DNA of 64,000 bases from Anoplopoma fimbria (lineage: Eukaryota; Chordata; Actinopteri; Perciformes; Anoplopomatidae). This document shows, piece by piece, positions 46,749-58,965 of the stretch. The notes beneath the pieces were generated by a model. It saw nothing but the letters and a program-made list of their open reading frames with translations. It did no database searches and was not told the DNA's origin. Within the stretch, counting starts at the first letter, position 1, and every line of letters starts with the position of its first letter. The stretch lies in assembly GCF_027596085.1 (NCBI RefSeq), contig NC_072472.1, forward strand, positions 23,719,052 through 23,783,051, given 5' to 3'. The translations under genes were made by a program, and so were the position numbers.

Positions 46749-46887
46749 GCCCTTCATGGGAAGCATCCAGATAAGCCCACCTCTTAGAGAGAATGAAAAC
46801 CTTCAAGGGCCAAACACTGGCACCGTCTGACCTCCACCCGTGTGAAAACCTCAGAGGAGGATCTCCGCAATATCCAAGTGAATGTTA

Positions 46888-46914
46888 TTAATGTACTAGA
46901 TCCAAGGTAACCAT
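46888..46914 (-). promoter_or_regulatory. uORF 5 in auts2 leader (8 codons)
   Basis: TTACATGG at 46914 gives G at +4 but T at -3; TAA closes it at 46888. It ends about 140 bases before the main start, enough for reinitiation. Confidence 0.3.
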
Positions 46915-46937
46915 GTAATATCCAACAGATGACACCT

Positions 46938-46961
46938 TTAACAGGAAACGCAAAACGGCAT
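46938..46961 (-). promoter_or_regulatory. uORF 4 in auts2 leader (7 codons)
   Basis: ATG at 46961 in the context CTCGATGC, ending in TAA at 46938. Weak to moderate start context. Confidence 0.3.
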
Positions 46962-46978
46962 CGAGTCACTTAACCAGG

Positions 46979-47014
46979 CTAGGTTCCAAGCAAAGATCCC
47001 AAAAGGCAGTCCAT
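46979..47014 (-). promoter_or_regulatory. uORF 3 in auts2 leader (11 codons)
   Basis: ATGG at 47014, TAG at 46979. The base at -3 is T, so context is moderate through G at +4 only. Confidence 0.35.
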
Positions 47015-47094
47015 CAAATCCTACAACAGAGGTGTAAAATGATCTATTAAACACGTTATCACCAAGCTGTCAATTCCACCAGAGGAAGAGCTTT

Positions 47095-47163
47095 TCAAGT
47101 AAAGGCAAATATCTGCTCAGTGAACATGTCCCGCCATGGTGAGTCAAGCAGGTGACGGCACAT
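47095..47163 (-). promoter_or_regulatory. uORF 1 in auts2 leader (22 codons)
   Basis: ATG at 47163 with A at -3 opens a 22-codon frame ending in TGA at 47095. It overlaps uORF 2 in another frame. Its role in limiting translation is inferred from position only. Confidence 0.45.
47117..47137 (-). promoter_or_regulatory. uORF 2 in auts2 leader (6 codons, MAGHVH)
   Basis: The start context ACCATGG is optimal (A at -3, G at +4), better than that of the main start, and the frame stops after six codons. A ribosome scanning this leader would be expected to use it often. Confidence 0.5.
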
Positions 47164-47216
47164 CTTTCTTCTCCAGGAACCTACTTGTCTCACCCAAGGT
47201 CAGCAAACCCTCCCTC

Positions 47217-47238
47217 CTGCAAGATAAAGATAGACAGA

Positions 47239-47277
<39 letters not shown>
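47217..47277 (-). other. auts2: 3' splice acceptor whose pyrimidine tract is a (GA)n microsatellite
   Basis: On the minus strand a (CT)n run of about 40 bases is followed by CCCTCTCTGTCTATCTTTAT and then CTTGCAG, with the AG at 47218-47217. This is a near-ideal acceptor. It is the best evidence that the ATG exon is preceded by a leader intron. Confidence 0.65.
47235..47277. repeat. (GA)n microsatellite
   Basis: GA array that reads as (CT)n on the auts2 strand and forms the pyrimidine tract of the leader acceptor. Confidence 0.95.
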
Positions 47278-47278
<1 letters not shown>

Positions 47279-47688
47279 ACACATTTGCCACATGTTCACT
47301 CTGTGAGTTCAACTGTGCATTTAGTCAATGAGCCATTTTCCAAAAGGTGCGGTGTACTCTAAAGAAAGCTGTTGTCATTCCACATGATGCAAGATGAATG
47401 TTTTATTAGGGTGGCTACAGTCTCGTCTGCTACTTATACTTTTTGTTGTGTCTTCTTACCCTGCCAGGTCATTGAGTCCTGAGATGAGATGATAATGTGT
47501 TGTAAGTGTTCTTTTACTAGTGTACCTGAAGCTTTTGCCAAGCTTATATAGCTAAACTGTATTTTTTTAAGTGTAAATTCCTTTGATTGATTATATGACA
47601 GATTTTTTTTTACTATTCTTCTTTGGGTCTTGAGCCTGAACTTGATATTTTTGGCACTGTCACTGCTCATTTTTATTATATATTAAAT

Positions 47689-47739
47689 GAAACAAAAGTA
47701 TCGGTAACATGTACTGTATGTTACCGATACTTTTGTTTC
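47689..47739. repeat. Perfect hairpin, 22-bp stem and 7-nt loop
   Basis: Arms 47689-47710 and 47718-47739 are perfectly complementary over 22 bases (core TATCGGTAACAT / ATGTTACCGATA), loop GTACTGT. The arms do not extend further. It lies in the inferred auts2 leader intron. It may be a minimal foldback element or a small inverted duplication; a structured RNA is possible but unsupported. Confidence 0.9.
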
Positions 47740-49020
47740 TGGTCCTACTGCAAAAATGAAATGGATTGTTCAAGAAGCTGAAATAAAGTCTAAATTTAAT
47801 GAAATTACTTATTAATAAAAAACAACTCATTCGTTTATAACAAACTTATATATATATATATACATATTCCATAATGACATTAGAAATTAAGTTTAATTTT
47901 CATGCATGGGGCAGCATCTCTATTTGTCAGTGTATGGCCTTAGACCTAAAAAGACTGCCCATATAAAGTACAGTACGTCATCCATCAACAATAAGAGAAG
48001 TGATCTGAAAGTTTGTCATGAATAGCACAATTCTGACTGTATACATTCATCCAAAAATCTGTCTAAGTTATCAAATGAAATGCAACAATTGTCTCAATTC
48101 TTTTAAAATATCGCCTTGGTCGCAACATCTTACTCACATAATTCACAAATCATAAACAGCATTTCTTTCATGGATAAAAGCAGGTCTTATTTAAGAGAGA
48201 GATGTCCTTGAGGTTTTACACACACTATAAAGAAATAAAGACCATTTGATAATGTCATCCTGCTATTCACTGTAGATCTTAGCGTGGCATACCTTCACTG
48301 TCTGACACTGAAGGCATTTGGCTGCTTAATGATATCAGGATGCAACATTCAACAGCTTGCAGTCTCGTTCTGGATGGTTCTCAAGGCATAGCCTACAGTC
48401 TAGGCCTAAAGCCACTGAGAGCCACTCTGGCATTGTAGTCTAAAAACACATATGGCTTCTCTATGTGTCCAGAATATCAATTCTCATCCATTACATCATA
48501 GAAATGGAATTCCATGTAGAAGAAAACTGAATCTACAAACTGCAGTCTTTTACAGAGCATGCCTCCAAACACTGGTGAACATTTCAAACACAGAGGAATC
48601 ACACCTTTTCTGCATCACCACACAAACTAAAAAGCAAATCTGCCACATCCAACCACCACCTTCAACTTTACATTGTCTCCTTGGACACAGGTTGTCATGT
48701 CATGTAGCTCATCTGGATTCTGCAGCACACATGTAGTCCCTTAATGCTCTGCTACACCTTGCAAAGTCGCAGATGTTTCAAACATGCACAATTAGAACAA
48801 TTGACAAAATAAATGGGTTGTACTTAAATGGACACATAACAAAGGCAAATCCAAAAAGCTGGCATGCCAACATTTAACTATGCATCAAAATAATCCTTGC
48901 GTGCAGATGTTCTACCTTCAAACAATCCCAAAAAAAGGGTAAATCCACATTTACTATAATAATGGTCCTCTAAACCTTTTCTCCCAGTACCTGATGCCCC
49001 GTGCCAGCACTCATCTAATG

Positions 49021-49027
49021 ACACACA

Positions 49028-49075
<48 letters not shown>
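49021..49075. repeat. (AC)n microsatellite, about 55 bp
   Basis: AC array with one CT interruption at its left end. Confidence 0.97.
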
Positions 49076-49076
<1 letters not shown>

Positions 49077-49163
49077 CACAAATTGGGGAAAACACTCTAT
49101 TCTAGCTCTCGCCCTGGCTTTTCTAGCTCAGTAAAAGACTCTTTCCCTTGTCTTGTCTTGCAG

Positions 49164-49274
49164 TCCCTTTCTGCCTGCTGTCAGTAGAGATCTCAGGCTC
49201 TGGAATCCAGTCCAGCCCACAGCAGCAGACTGGCACTGCCTCCTGCTCCGGCTCTCCCAGCTTCATTTTCCACT

Positions 49275-49277
<3 letters not shown>
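49164..49277. other. Exon-like block with splice signals on both strands
   Basis: On the plus strand CTCTTTCCCTTGTCTTGCAG-like sequence ends at 49163 and a GTAACA follows at about 49275. On the minus strand a (TG)n tract ends in TTACAG next to TGGAAAATGAAG at 49277. The block is less AT-rich than its surroundings. It may be a noncoding exon of auts2, an antisense exon, or chance; I cannot tell. Confidence 0.25.

Positions 49278-49314
<37 letters not shown>
49278..49314. repeat. (CA)n microsatellite, about 37 bp
   Basis: CA array bordering the exon-like block at 49164-49277. Confidence 0.97.
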
Positions 49315-49316
<2 letters not shown>

Positions 49317-49330
49317 ACAAAAGCAAACCC

Positions 49331-49362
49331 CTCTCTCTCTCTTTTTTTTTTTTTTTTTTTTT
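49331..49362. repeat. (CT)n then T21 homopolymer
   Basis: CT units followed by 21 T residues (49342-49362), i.e. a poly(A)/(AG)n tract on the auts2 strand inside the putative 5' region. Confidence 0.95.
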
Positions 49363-49529
49363 GCTCCAAGACACGTCATGCAAAACGAAGAAATGCAAAC
49401 CCTTGCGAGTGGGGAGGGACCGTCCGGACAAGTTGCAGGCCTTCGGTACACTATTAAAAAGATAATGCATAAGAAGGTTTTGGAGCTGGCAAAATAGATC
49501 CTGCAAAAGGGAAAAAACCAAAGGGTATC

Positions 49530-49740
49530 TCCTCCTCCTCCTCCTCCTCTCCCCGGTTCCGAGCTTCAGGATCCCGGAGAAGGGGGACCGGTGCGCAGGG
49601 ATACGCGATGCCGCAGTGCCGCTTTACAGGCTGCGCGCCTCCTCCTCGGCGCAAATAGTGCTGTCTCCGGTCATAAAGACACCGGATAACCGGAGACACG
49701 GTGGGACCCGAGCCGGACAAACACACTGTACACACCTTGT
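49530..49740 (-). promoter_or_regulatory. auts2: CpG-rich putative auts2 promoter / noncoding first exon
   Basis: By eye about 19 CpG dinucleotides fall in roughly 175 bases (49551-49727), while most of the window is strongly CpG-poor. This is the only CpG-island-like block near the auts2 start. It lies about 2.4 kb upstream of the leader acceptor and has no TATA box that I can see. A possible donor on the minus strand is GCCT|GTAAAG (GT at 49627-49626). A (CTC)n run at 49531-49549 borders it. Transcription start and exon limits are inferred, not shown. Confidence 0.5.
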
Positions 49741-49953
49741 TTGGTTTCATACATTTGCTGAGGCAAAACAATCATTGTAGGTGAAGAAGTATGAAGAGAT
49801 AAGTTTGTGTATGTGGTGATAAAGACAGCTGTGAATAAGATGAAACACTGGCTGGTCATTACTTAATGCTCCTCAGCTGTATCACAAACGCTGTGGAGAC
49901 AAATGAAAAGTATACTAATAGCACCTACAAAGCTGTTTGAACCAGCTATGCTG

Positions 49954-50723
49954 CACTGGACAGGTATTATTATCACTGGACAGGTATTATTGTCACTGGA
50001 CAGGTATTATTATCACTGAACAGGTATTATTATCACTGAACAGGTATTATTATCACTGGACAGGTATTATTGTCACTGGACAGGTATTATTATCACTGAA
50101 CAGGTATTATTATCACTGGACAGGTATTATTATCACTGGACAGGTATTGGACAGGTTATCACTGGACAGGTATTATTATCACTGGACAGGTATTATTGTC
50201 ACTGGACAGGTATTATTGTCACTGAACAGGTATTATTGTCACTGGACAGGTACAGGTTATTATTATCACTGGACAGGTTATTATCACTGGACAGGTATTA
50301 TTGTCACTGGACAGGTATTATTATCACTGGACAGGTATTATTATCACTGGACAGGTATTATTATCACTGGACAGGTATTATTGTCACTGGACAGGTATTA
50401 TTATCACTGGACAGGTATTATTATCACTGGACAGGTATTATTATCACTGGACAGGTATTATTATCACTGGACAGGTATTATTGTCACTGGACAGGTATTA
50501 TTATCACTGGACAGGTATTATTATCACTGGACAGGTATTACTTATTATTATCACTGAACAGGTATTATTGTCACTGGACAGGTATTATTATCACTGGACA
50601 GGTATTATTATCACTGGACAGGTATTATTATCACTGGACAGGTATTATTATCACTGGACAGGTATTATTATCACTGGACAGGTATTATTATCACTGGACA
50701 GGTATTATTATCACTGGACAGGT
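49954..50723. repeat. Minisatellite, 20-bp unit, about 38 copies
   Basis: The unit GGACAGGTATTATTATCACT repeats over 770 bases. Two common variants occur: GAACAGG for GGACAGG, and ATTATTGT for ATTATTAT. Partial units break the period near 50139-50160, 50244-50282 and 50540-50552. The last eight or so units (about 50577-50723) are uniform, while the left part mixes variants. Since the unit has no stop in any forward frame, all three forward frames stay open for 148-206 codons; these are artefacts. Confidence 0.97.
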
Positions 50724-50806
50724 GAATCATTATTGTGTTCGTGTTAGGTGGCAACAACTGAGGGGGAAAAAGACACGCCTTTCATTTACATGTAGTGAGT
50801 GATTGA

Positions 50807-51131
50807 GTTACATTACATTACATTACATTACATTACAGTCATTTAGCAGACGCTTTTATCCAAAGCGACTTACAGGAAGTGTATTCAACATAGGTATTCA
50901 AGAGAACTACTAGTCACCAGAAGTCATCAGTGCATCTCCTTTCTTAAACAAGCATCTTAAAGCATAAACCAGAGCAAAAGTATAGTGCAGAGGCAAATTA
51001 CTACGAAAACAATAATTGCAACAGACTAATACGAATATAATAAGTGCTACAAACTACTACGAATAGGATAAGTGCAGTAAACAAATACGAATACAATAAG
51101 TGCAACAACTAATACGAGTGCAATAAATGCT
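50807..51131 (-). mobile_element. L2-type LINE/SINE 3' end, inverted left copy
   Basis: Read on the minus strand it ends in the stem-loop GCTTT-GGATA-AAAGC (50866-50852) and ATGTA repeats. Its upstream part holds about five copies of a roughly 32-base unit like GCACTTATTGTATTCGTATT. It lacks a tRNA head, so it is more like a 5'-truncated LINE 3' UTR. Positions 50807-51047 pair almost base for base with 51253-51491. Confidence 0.8.
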
Positions 51132-51252
51132 ACAGTTCACCTCCATAGCCTGGTGTCATTCATGTCACCCATTAAGACGTGTGTCTGCAGGCTATATGTG
51201 CTACCTAAGGTGTGTGATTATCATCTGGCTCATGACTCATCTGGCTCATGAT

Positions 51253-51491
51253 GAGCACTTATTGTATTCGTATCAGTTTGTTGCAATTATTGTTTTCGTA
51301 GTAATTTGCCTCTGCACTATACTTTTGCTCTGGTTTATGCTTTAAGATGCTTGTTTAAGAAAGGAGATGCACTTATGACTTCTGGTGACTAGTAGTTCTC
51401 TTGAATACCTATGTTGAATACACTTCCTGTAAGTCGCTTTGGATAAAAGCGTCTGCTAAATGACTGTAATGTAATGTAATGTAATGTAATG
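51253..51491 (+). mobile_element. L2-type LINE/SINE 3' end, right copy
   Basis: Direct-orientation counterpart of 50807-51047, with about four mismatches seen by eye over 240 bases. The stem-loop is at 51436-51450 and the tail is ATGTA repeats. It keeps only two of the 32-base internal units, so the copies were truncated at different points or lost units. Confidence 0.8.
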
Positions 51492-53447
51492 AAAGCATTT
51501 CGCTTCAGGGACACCCGCGGTCAGCCAACACATCTCCCCGTTTAACACTAACAGAGAATTATGACCTCAGGGTGCCATAAAATGACTATTAAAACGATAA
51601 ATAAGCATAGCACTCTTTCAGTGTATGTAAAAACGCCGTTACAGCACTACCTCGGAACTACGGTTCTCCACGTGGCGCTCTTATTCACTCGAACCCTTCC
51701 AATCAGGCAATTACTGGCACCTGTGGGGTTGCATTGCGGCCATACAGTACATCAAAGAAACCGCCTGAGTTCGGTTCTTGCCACACATTTACAGTGATTG
51801 ATTTGAAAATGTTTTACAATTGAGCCAACAAATAAGTGTAAATGAAGGGTTCTGTAGCTGACTCCTGACTGCTGCGTGATTTATTGTATTGATATGGTGT
51901 TGCCCTTGAGAGCGAGCCATCATTATGAAAGAGGGCAGACATTAAAAACCCATATAATAATTTGTCAGGGCTAAATGTATCCACACCCTGAGCCGCGGAG
52001 CTGTTTAGCTTGTTTTAAGGAGTTCATTTTACGCAGGTTGTTAGTGTCATTCTTGAAAAAAAGGCCAGCATACATGCATACATGCAATTAGCTTGAGCAA
52101 CACACTTGCATCTAACTGTTATTACATGTACTGATTAATCGTTACAAAGCAGGTTGATGATAGTTTTTATACTTGATCAGTCCTACACGAGGACCTGAGC
52201 TCTTGGAAATTGTAATAAGCATTTTTCACTATTTCATGGACTTAACGATAAATTGAAAAATAATCGTGAGATTAACTGACGAGGACAGTTATCAGTTTCA
52301 GCCGTAAATAGTTTCACAGTAAACACAGCGTGGGCTTTGTCATCAGTTCTGGCTTGTAGCAAATGTCACACCAGCTTTACACCAACACATATTGATTTCT
52401 ATGTCCATCAATACTCATGGGATGAGCATAAACAACCATGTGAACACCAGGGTGTGAATTTGTATGGTTGTATTAGTGATATCAATACTGATCATATGAA
52501 TTATTGGGTGAAAGACAGGCGCACTTAATAATAGCTTGTTGAGCATACTGTCACTGTGCTGCCGTAGCCTTATGACACTGATCAAATTTAAAGAGGGGGT
52601 TGAAAAACGATGGTGCCACGCCTCTCATGAGCAAGAGGCAGCGATCGTTTCAGTGTGCCAATGAACTAGTCCTCTGTGAACAGCCGACCATGGGTGGGCT
52701 GTGTATTTTTAGCTTGGTTTAATGATGTAGAGGCTGAGTGGTGTGGCTCAGAGCTTGCTAAAGTGCCTCAATCCCCAGCACTCGCTGGAGCAGGGACCCC
52801 ACCGGCCTTTAAGAATAATGCCGGGGGAAGCACATGCACTTGACCCCGTCTCATCTTCCAGGAGGAGTGTCCTTGTGACAAAGTGGCATGGCAGGGGAGA
52901 GTCGACAGCAAGATGGCTAATTCAGCTCTCCCAGACTGCGCTCATTAGGTGGGGAAGACAAATGCGCTGCCCTGCCCTCCCCTCTGCCTCGCCATGATCA
53001 GCCTTAATTACACCTTCGCCCTAACTTTCTCTGCCTCCAACACTTCGTTCACTGTCACACAACACTCTGGATTTCAATAACTGAAAATAAGCCTGGTATT
53101 TTGGCAATAAGAGAAATATATGATTTATAACATATTTTCTGGCAGCACCGGTCTTATTCATTTGTATCATTTAGCGCTTTGAACAATGATGGCAGTGAAG
53201 GTAACATTACGGCTAATCATGGCTTCCAGCCTCCACATCTTTCAAAACAACAAAGGGGTCAAAGCTAATCCCTTACAAATGTGGCTTTTCCAACCAGCTA
53301 TAATAATGGACCCTTGACCCCCATCTGTGACTCGGGGGTAAAGGTTAATCACTCTGCGTTCAACAATGAAAAACAAAAAAAAACTAGAGGAAAAGGAACT
53401 GTAGAAGAGGAAAGCACATTTGCTGAATAAAATGTTTGGATAAGCCA
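51492..53447. other. Upstream intergenic DNA, no gene seen
   Basis: Besides the MITE-like piece at 52131-52305 nothing is recognised. 52740-53000 is somewhat GC-richer; the 84-codon frame there has no motif. Confidence 0.4.
52131..52305. mobile_element. MITE-like element, shortened, CGATTA-end family
   Basis: TGATTAATCGTTAC at the left, CACTATTTCATGGACTTAAC and GATAAATTGAAAAATAATCG inside, and AGTTTCAGCC at the right match the same repeat as 23679-23958 with an internal deletion. Confidence 0.5.
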
Positions 53448-53452
53448 ACAAG

Positions 53453-54033
53453 TGTCATGACCATGGCCATGTCTCTGTTTATTCGTTGTGTTTCATGTGT
53501 TTTCCCTTGCCCTTGTGTCTCCTGTGCTCCCTTGTTTGGTTATCTGTGTGTGTCTGTGAGGTGGGTGTGTCACCCCTCCCAATCTCACACCACACTCTTC
53601 CCTCACTCACCTAATCACCTCATCAGCACAAGCATACTCACCTGCTCCAAGCCACACAAACCTGCCTTCAATCCACTCATCAACTCTGCAGTATTTAAAC
53701 ACCAGTCTCACACACACTCACTGCCAGATCGTACTTCGCATTATGCCAGACCTTCCAGCGTTATCCCCCGGACTGATTTCCCGTTGCCGACCCTGCCTGT
53801 CTGGACTTACCTGCCTTGCCTGTGACCCGGTCAACGACTCAGCCTTCTGTCCCCGACCCTGAGTTTAACCTCCACTTCCTCTGATTTCTGTCTGCCTGAT
53901 CCCCTGCCTGTTTCCCTCTGTGAGTCTTATCCTGCCTGTCTGTATGCTGAGTTCTCTGCTTTAAATAAAGCGCCAGAACTGTATCCGTCTCCTGGTCGTC
54001 CTGCATTTTGGGTCCACACCACATTCCGTAACA
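53453..54033 (+). mobile_element. Solo LTR of an LTR retrotransposon
   Basis: The 581-base element starts TGTCATGACC, ends CCGTAACA, and is flanked on both sides by the 5-base duplication ACAAG (53448-53452 and 54034-54038). It has a TATA-like TATTTAA at 53692-53698, a poly(A) signal AATAAA at 53964-53969 and the TGCATTTTGGGTCC end common in fish Ty3/Gypsy LTRs. No internal gag/pol region or second LTR is present, so it arose by LTR-LTR recombination. Orientation follows the poly(A) signal. Confidence 0.88.
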
Positions 54034-54038
54034 ACAAG

Positions 54039-57269
<3,231 letters not shown>

Positions 57270-58904
57270 TGAGGGGGCTTTCTGGAACGGGAGGCAGGGA
57301 TATTTTCCAATTACCCCATCTCCCTCCCTTCTCGTAGGGCAAGGGAGGCAAAGTCAAGCTCGTTTATTAGTATTAGGGGCTTGTTCCCCCTCCCAGGCGG
57401 CCTCCCCCTCTCTCTCCCCTGGAGCAACAGTGCAATTCACACAAGATCACCCTAATAGAATTTGTAAGCCTCCCAAATGAAGTGGATGGTAAAAGACAAA
57501 ATTACATGAGAAATGTTTTGTTTTTTTCCTCTTGAGGTGGGGGTAACTGTGGGGAGCAGTGGGGAGCAGTGGATGAGCGGAGGTGGTAAAGTGACAGTAA
57601 AAGGAGAGAGTAGGAGGGAGGTGAATACACTATGACTCCATTTGATTCTCATTCCTCCCCTACTGCAACGAGCCGGCTTGCATTATTGGAGATGAGTAGT
57701 TTTACAGTCATTAATTTACTGGCCCACCTACTGGAGCAGTCCATTATGGGAGGAGCTGGCGTCATCATAATGGAACCTCAGGGGTGACTGCTTTTACAAC
57801 AGTGTGTTTCATTAGGTGCCCATAAACAGAAAATGTAACAAAAATATGGACACTGTAATCTGTGTGTGTGTGGGGGGGGTCTATGTAACAACTACGGCCC
57901 CAGGAATATCGCAGGGCTAGCAGGGAGCCCCCCAGGGATAAAACTAGTAATGCTCATGTTTTCTATTTCCATAATGGGGATCAGAGGGATGATCTCTTTG
58001 CAGTATACTCTTCTTCTGAGGAGTTTATTTGGTGACAAAATGATACAGTATGTTATCAAAAGGACCTCAAGTGTCACAAAAATAAACAATGTCAATAGAA
58101 ACAATATGAAAAGATGCTTATCGGACAAGTATGGTAGTGGGCACAATGGTCTGATCAGCATCCATCACATCCAACATTTTTCAAACAGAACAAACTGCTA
58201 ATGACTCAAAAGAAAAAATATATACACATTCAGCCCTTTGTACTCATTTGCTGTTGAGAAGAAACATGCTACTTACTTTATGAAATATAAAAGAAAGAGT
58301 GGTGCTATTTACAATAAAGTTACATCTCTGAAAAGATTAAGTTGAAGATATATTTCCTAAACCTACGTTTCAGATACTGCATGGGCTATAAATACACATA
58401 ACTACATAAGGAGAGAATCTCAGCTGAGTAAAGTTTCTGTAAAAGTACTATGTGAAAAAAACCCACATTCTCTTAAATAGCACTGTGTGCTGTTAGTTTG
58501 ATATCCTGCTGTTGTCTGGGTTACGTGGAAAAGCACAGTTTATTAATTCAACCGAACACAACTAAATGCTAAATAAGGTAAAATTGTGATTAGATTTTTA
58601 AAACTAATAGTAATGGATAAAAAGATGAAATAGTTAGAAAATAGAAATGAATATAGGCTAAAGAATTAAAAGAAAGTCAGTTAAAAGTAAAGTAATGGAT
58701 AAACAGTTGAAATAATAATCTAAAAATAATTAAAAATAAACAATTTAATAATAGTTAGCCTAAGGGAATGAATAAATGGTTGTGGGTTGGTCATATGAGA
58801 AAGTGTATAACAATACTCACTTCCATGAAATTAATATTGTTAAATATCTTCCAGTTTATAATCCATTCATGAGAGAGTATTTGAGTAGTGCAGATGAACG
58901 ATAG

Positions 58905-58965
58905 GCATCCAATAGGACTGTGGGGGGACGTCAGATAAAAAAAAGTAGGGAACCGCTGCTATATA
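58905..58965 (-). mobile_element. hAT-like terminal fragment
   Basis: Reverse complement reads AGCGGTTCCCTACTTTTTTT then GACGTCCCCCCACAG, similar in layout to the fragment at 36650-36726. Confidence 0.35.

Larger units (their letters stand above)
46749..47216 (-). other. auts2: auts2 5' leader, same exon as the start codon
   Basis: Read on the minus strand, 47216-46749 runs without a convincing splice site from a strong acceptor to the AUTS2 start codon, so it is inferred to be 5' untranslated sequence. An in-frame TGA lies upstream of the ATG at 46766, which closes the main frame. The leader holds five short uORFs, listed separately. A weaker acceptor-like tract (TTTTCATTCTCTCTAAG, ending near 46785) could shorten the leader. 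RNA evidence would decide. Confidence 0.6.
47278..49129 (-). other. auts2: Inferred leader intron, mostly featureless
   Basis: AT-rich sequence between the leader acceptor and the promoter-proximal block. It contains a perfect hairpin (47689-47739), a short (TA)n run near 47848-47861 and a CA array at 49021-49075. I see no coding exon. A 20-base exon-like piece between TCTCATCTCAG and GGTAAGA (about 47457-47477) is too small to claim. Confidence 0.4.

Noticed and set aside
46441..46830. 129-codon open frame on the plus strand
   Set aside because: It is the complement of the auts2 exon; the minus-strand reading has the family signature, good start context and a splice donor.
47450..47480. Possible 20-base microexon between TCTCATCTCAG and GGTAAGA on the minus strand
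   Set aside because: Signals this short occur often by chance in AT-rich introns; no reading-frame or conservation support.
49937..50802. Long overlapping open frames (206, 188 and 148 codons) with YYYHWTGIIITGQVL-type repeats
   Set aside because: They come from the 20-bp minisatellite, which lacks stops in all three forward frames. No splice sites, no start context and no non-repeat domain.
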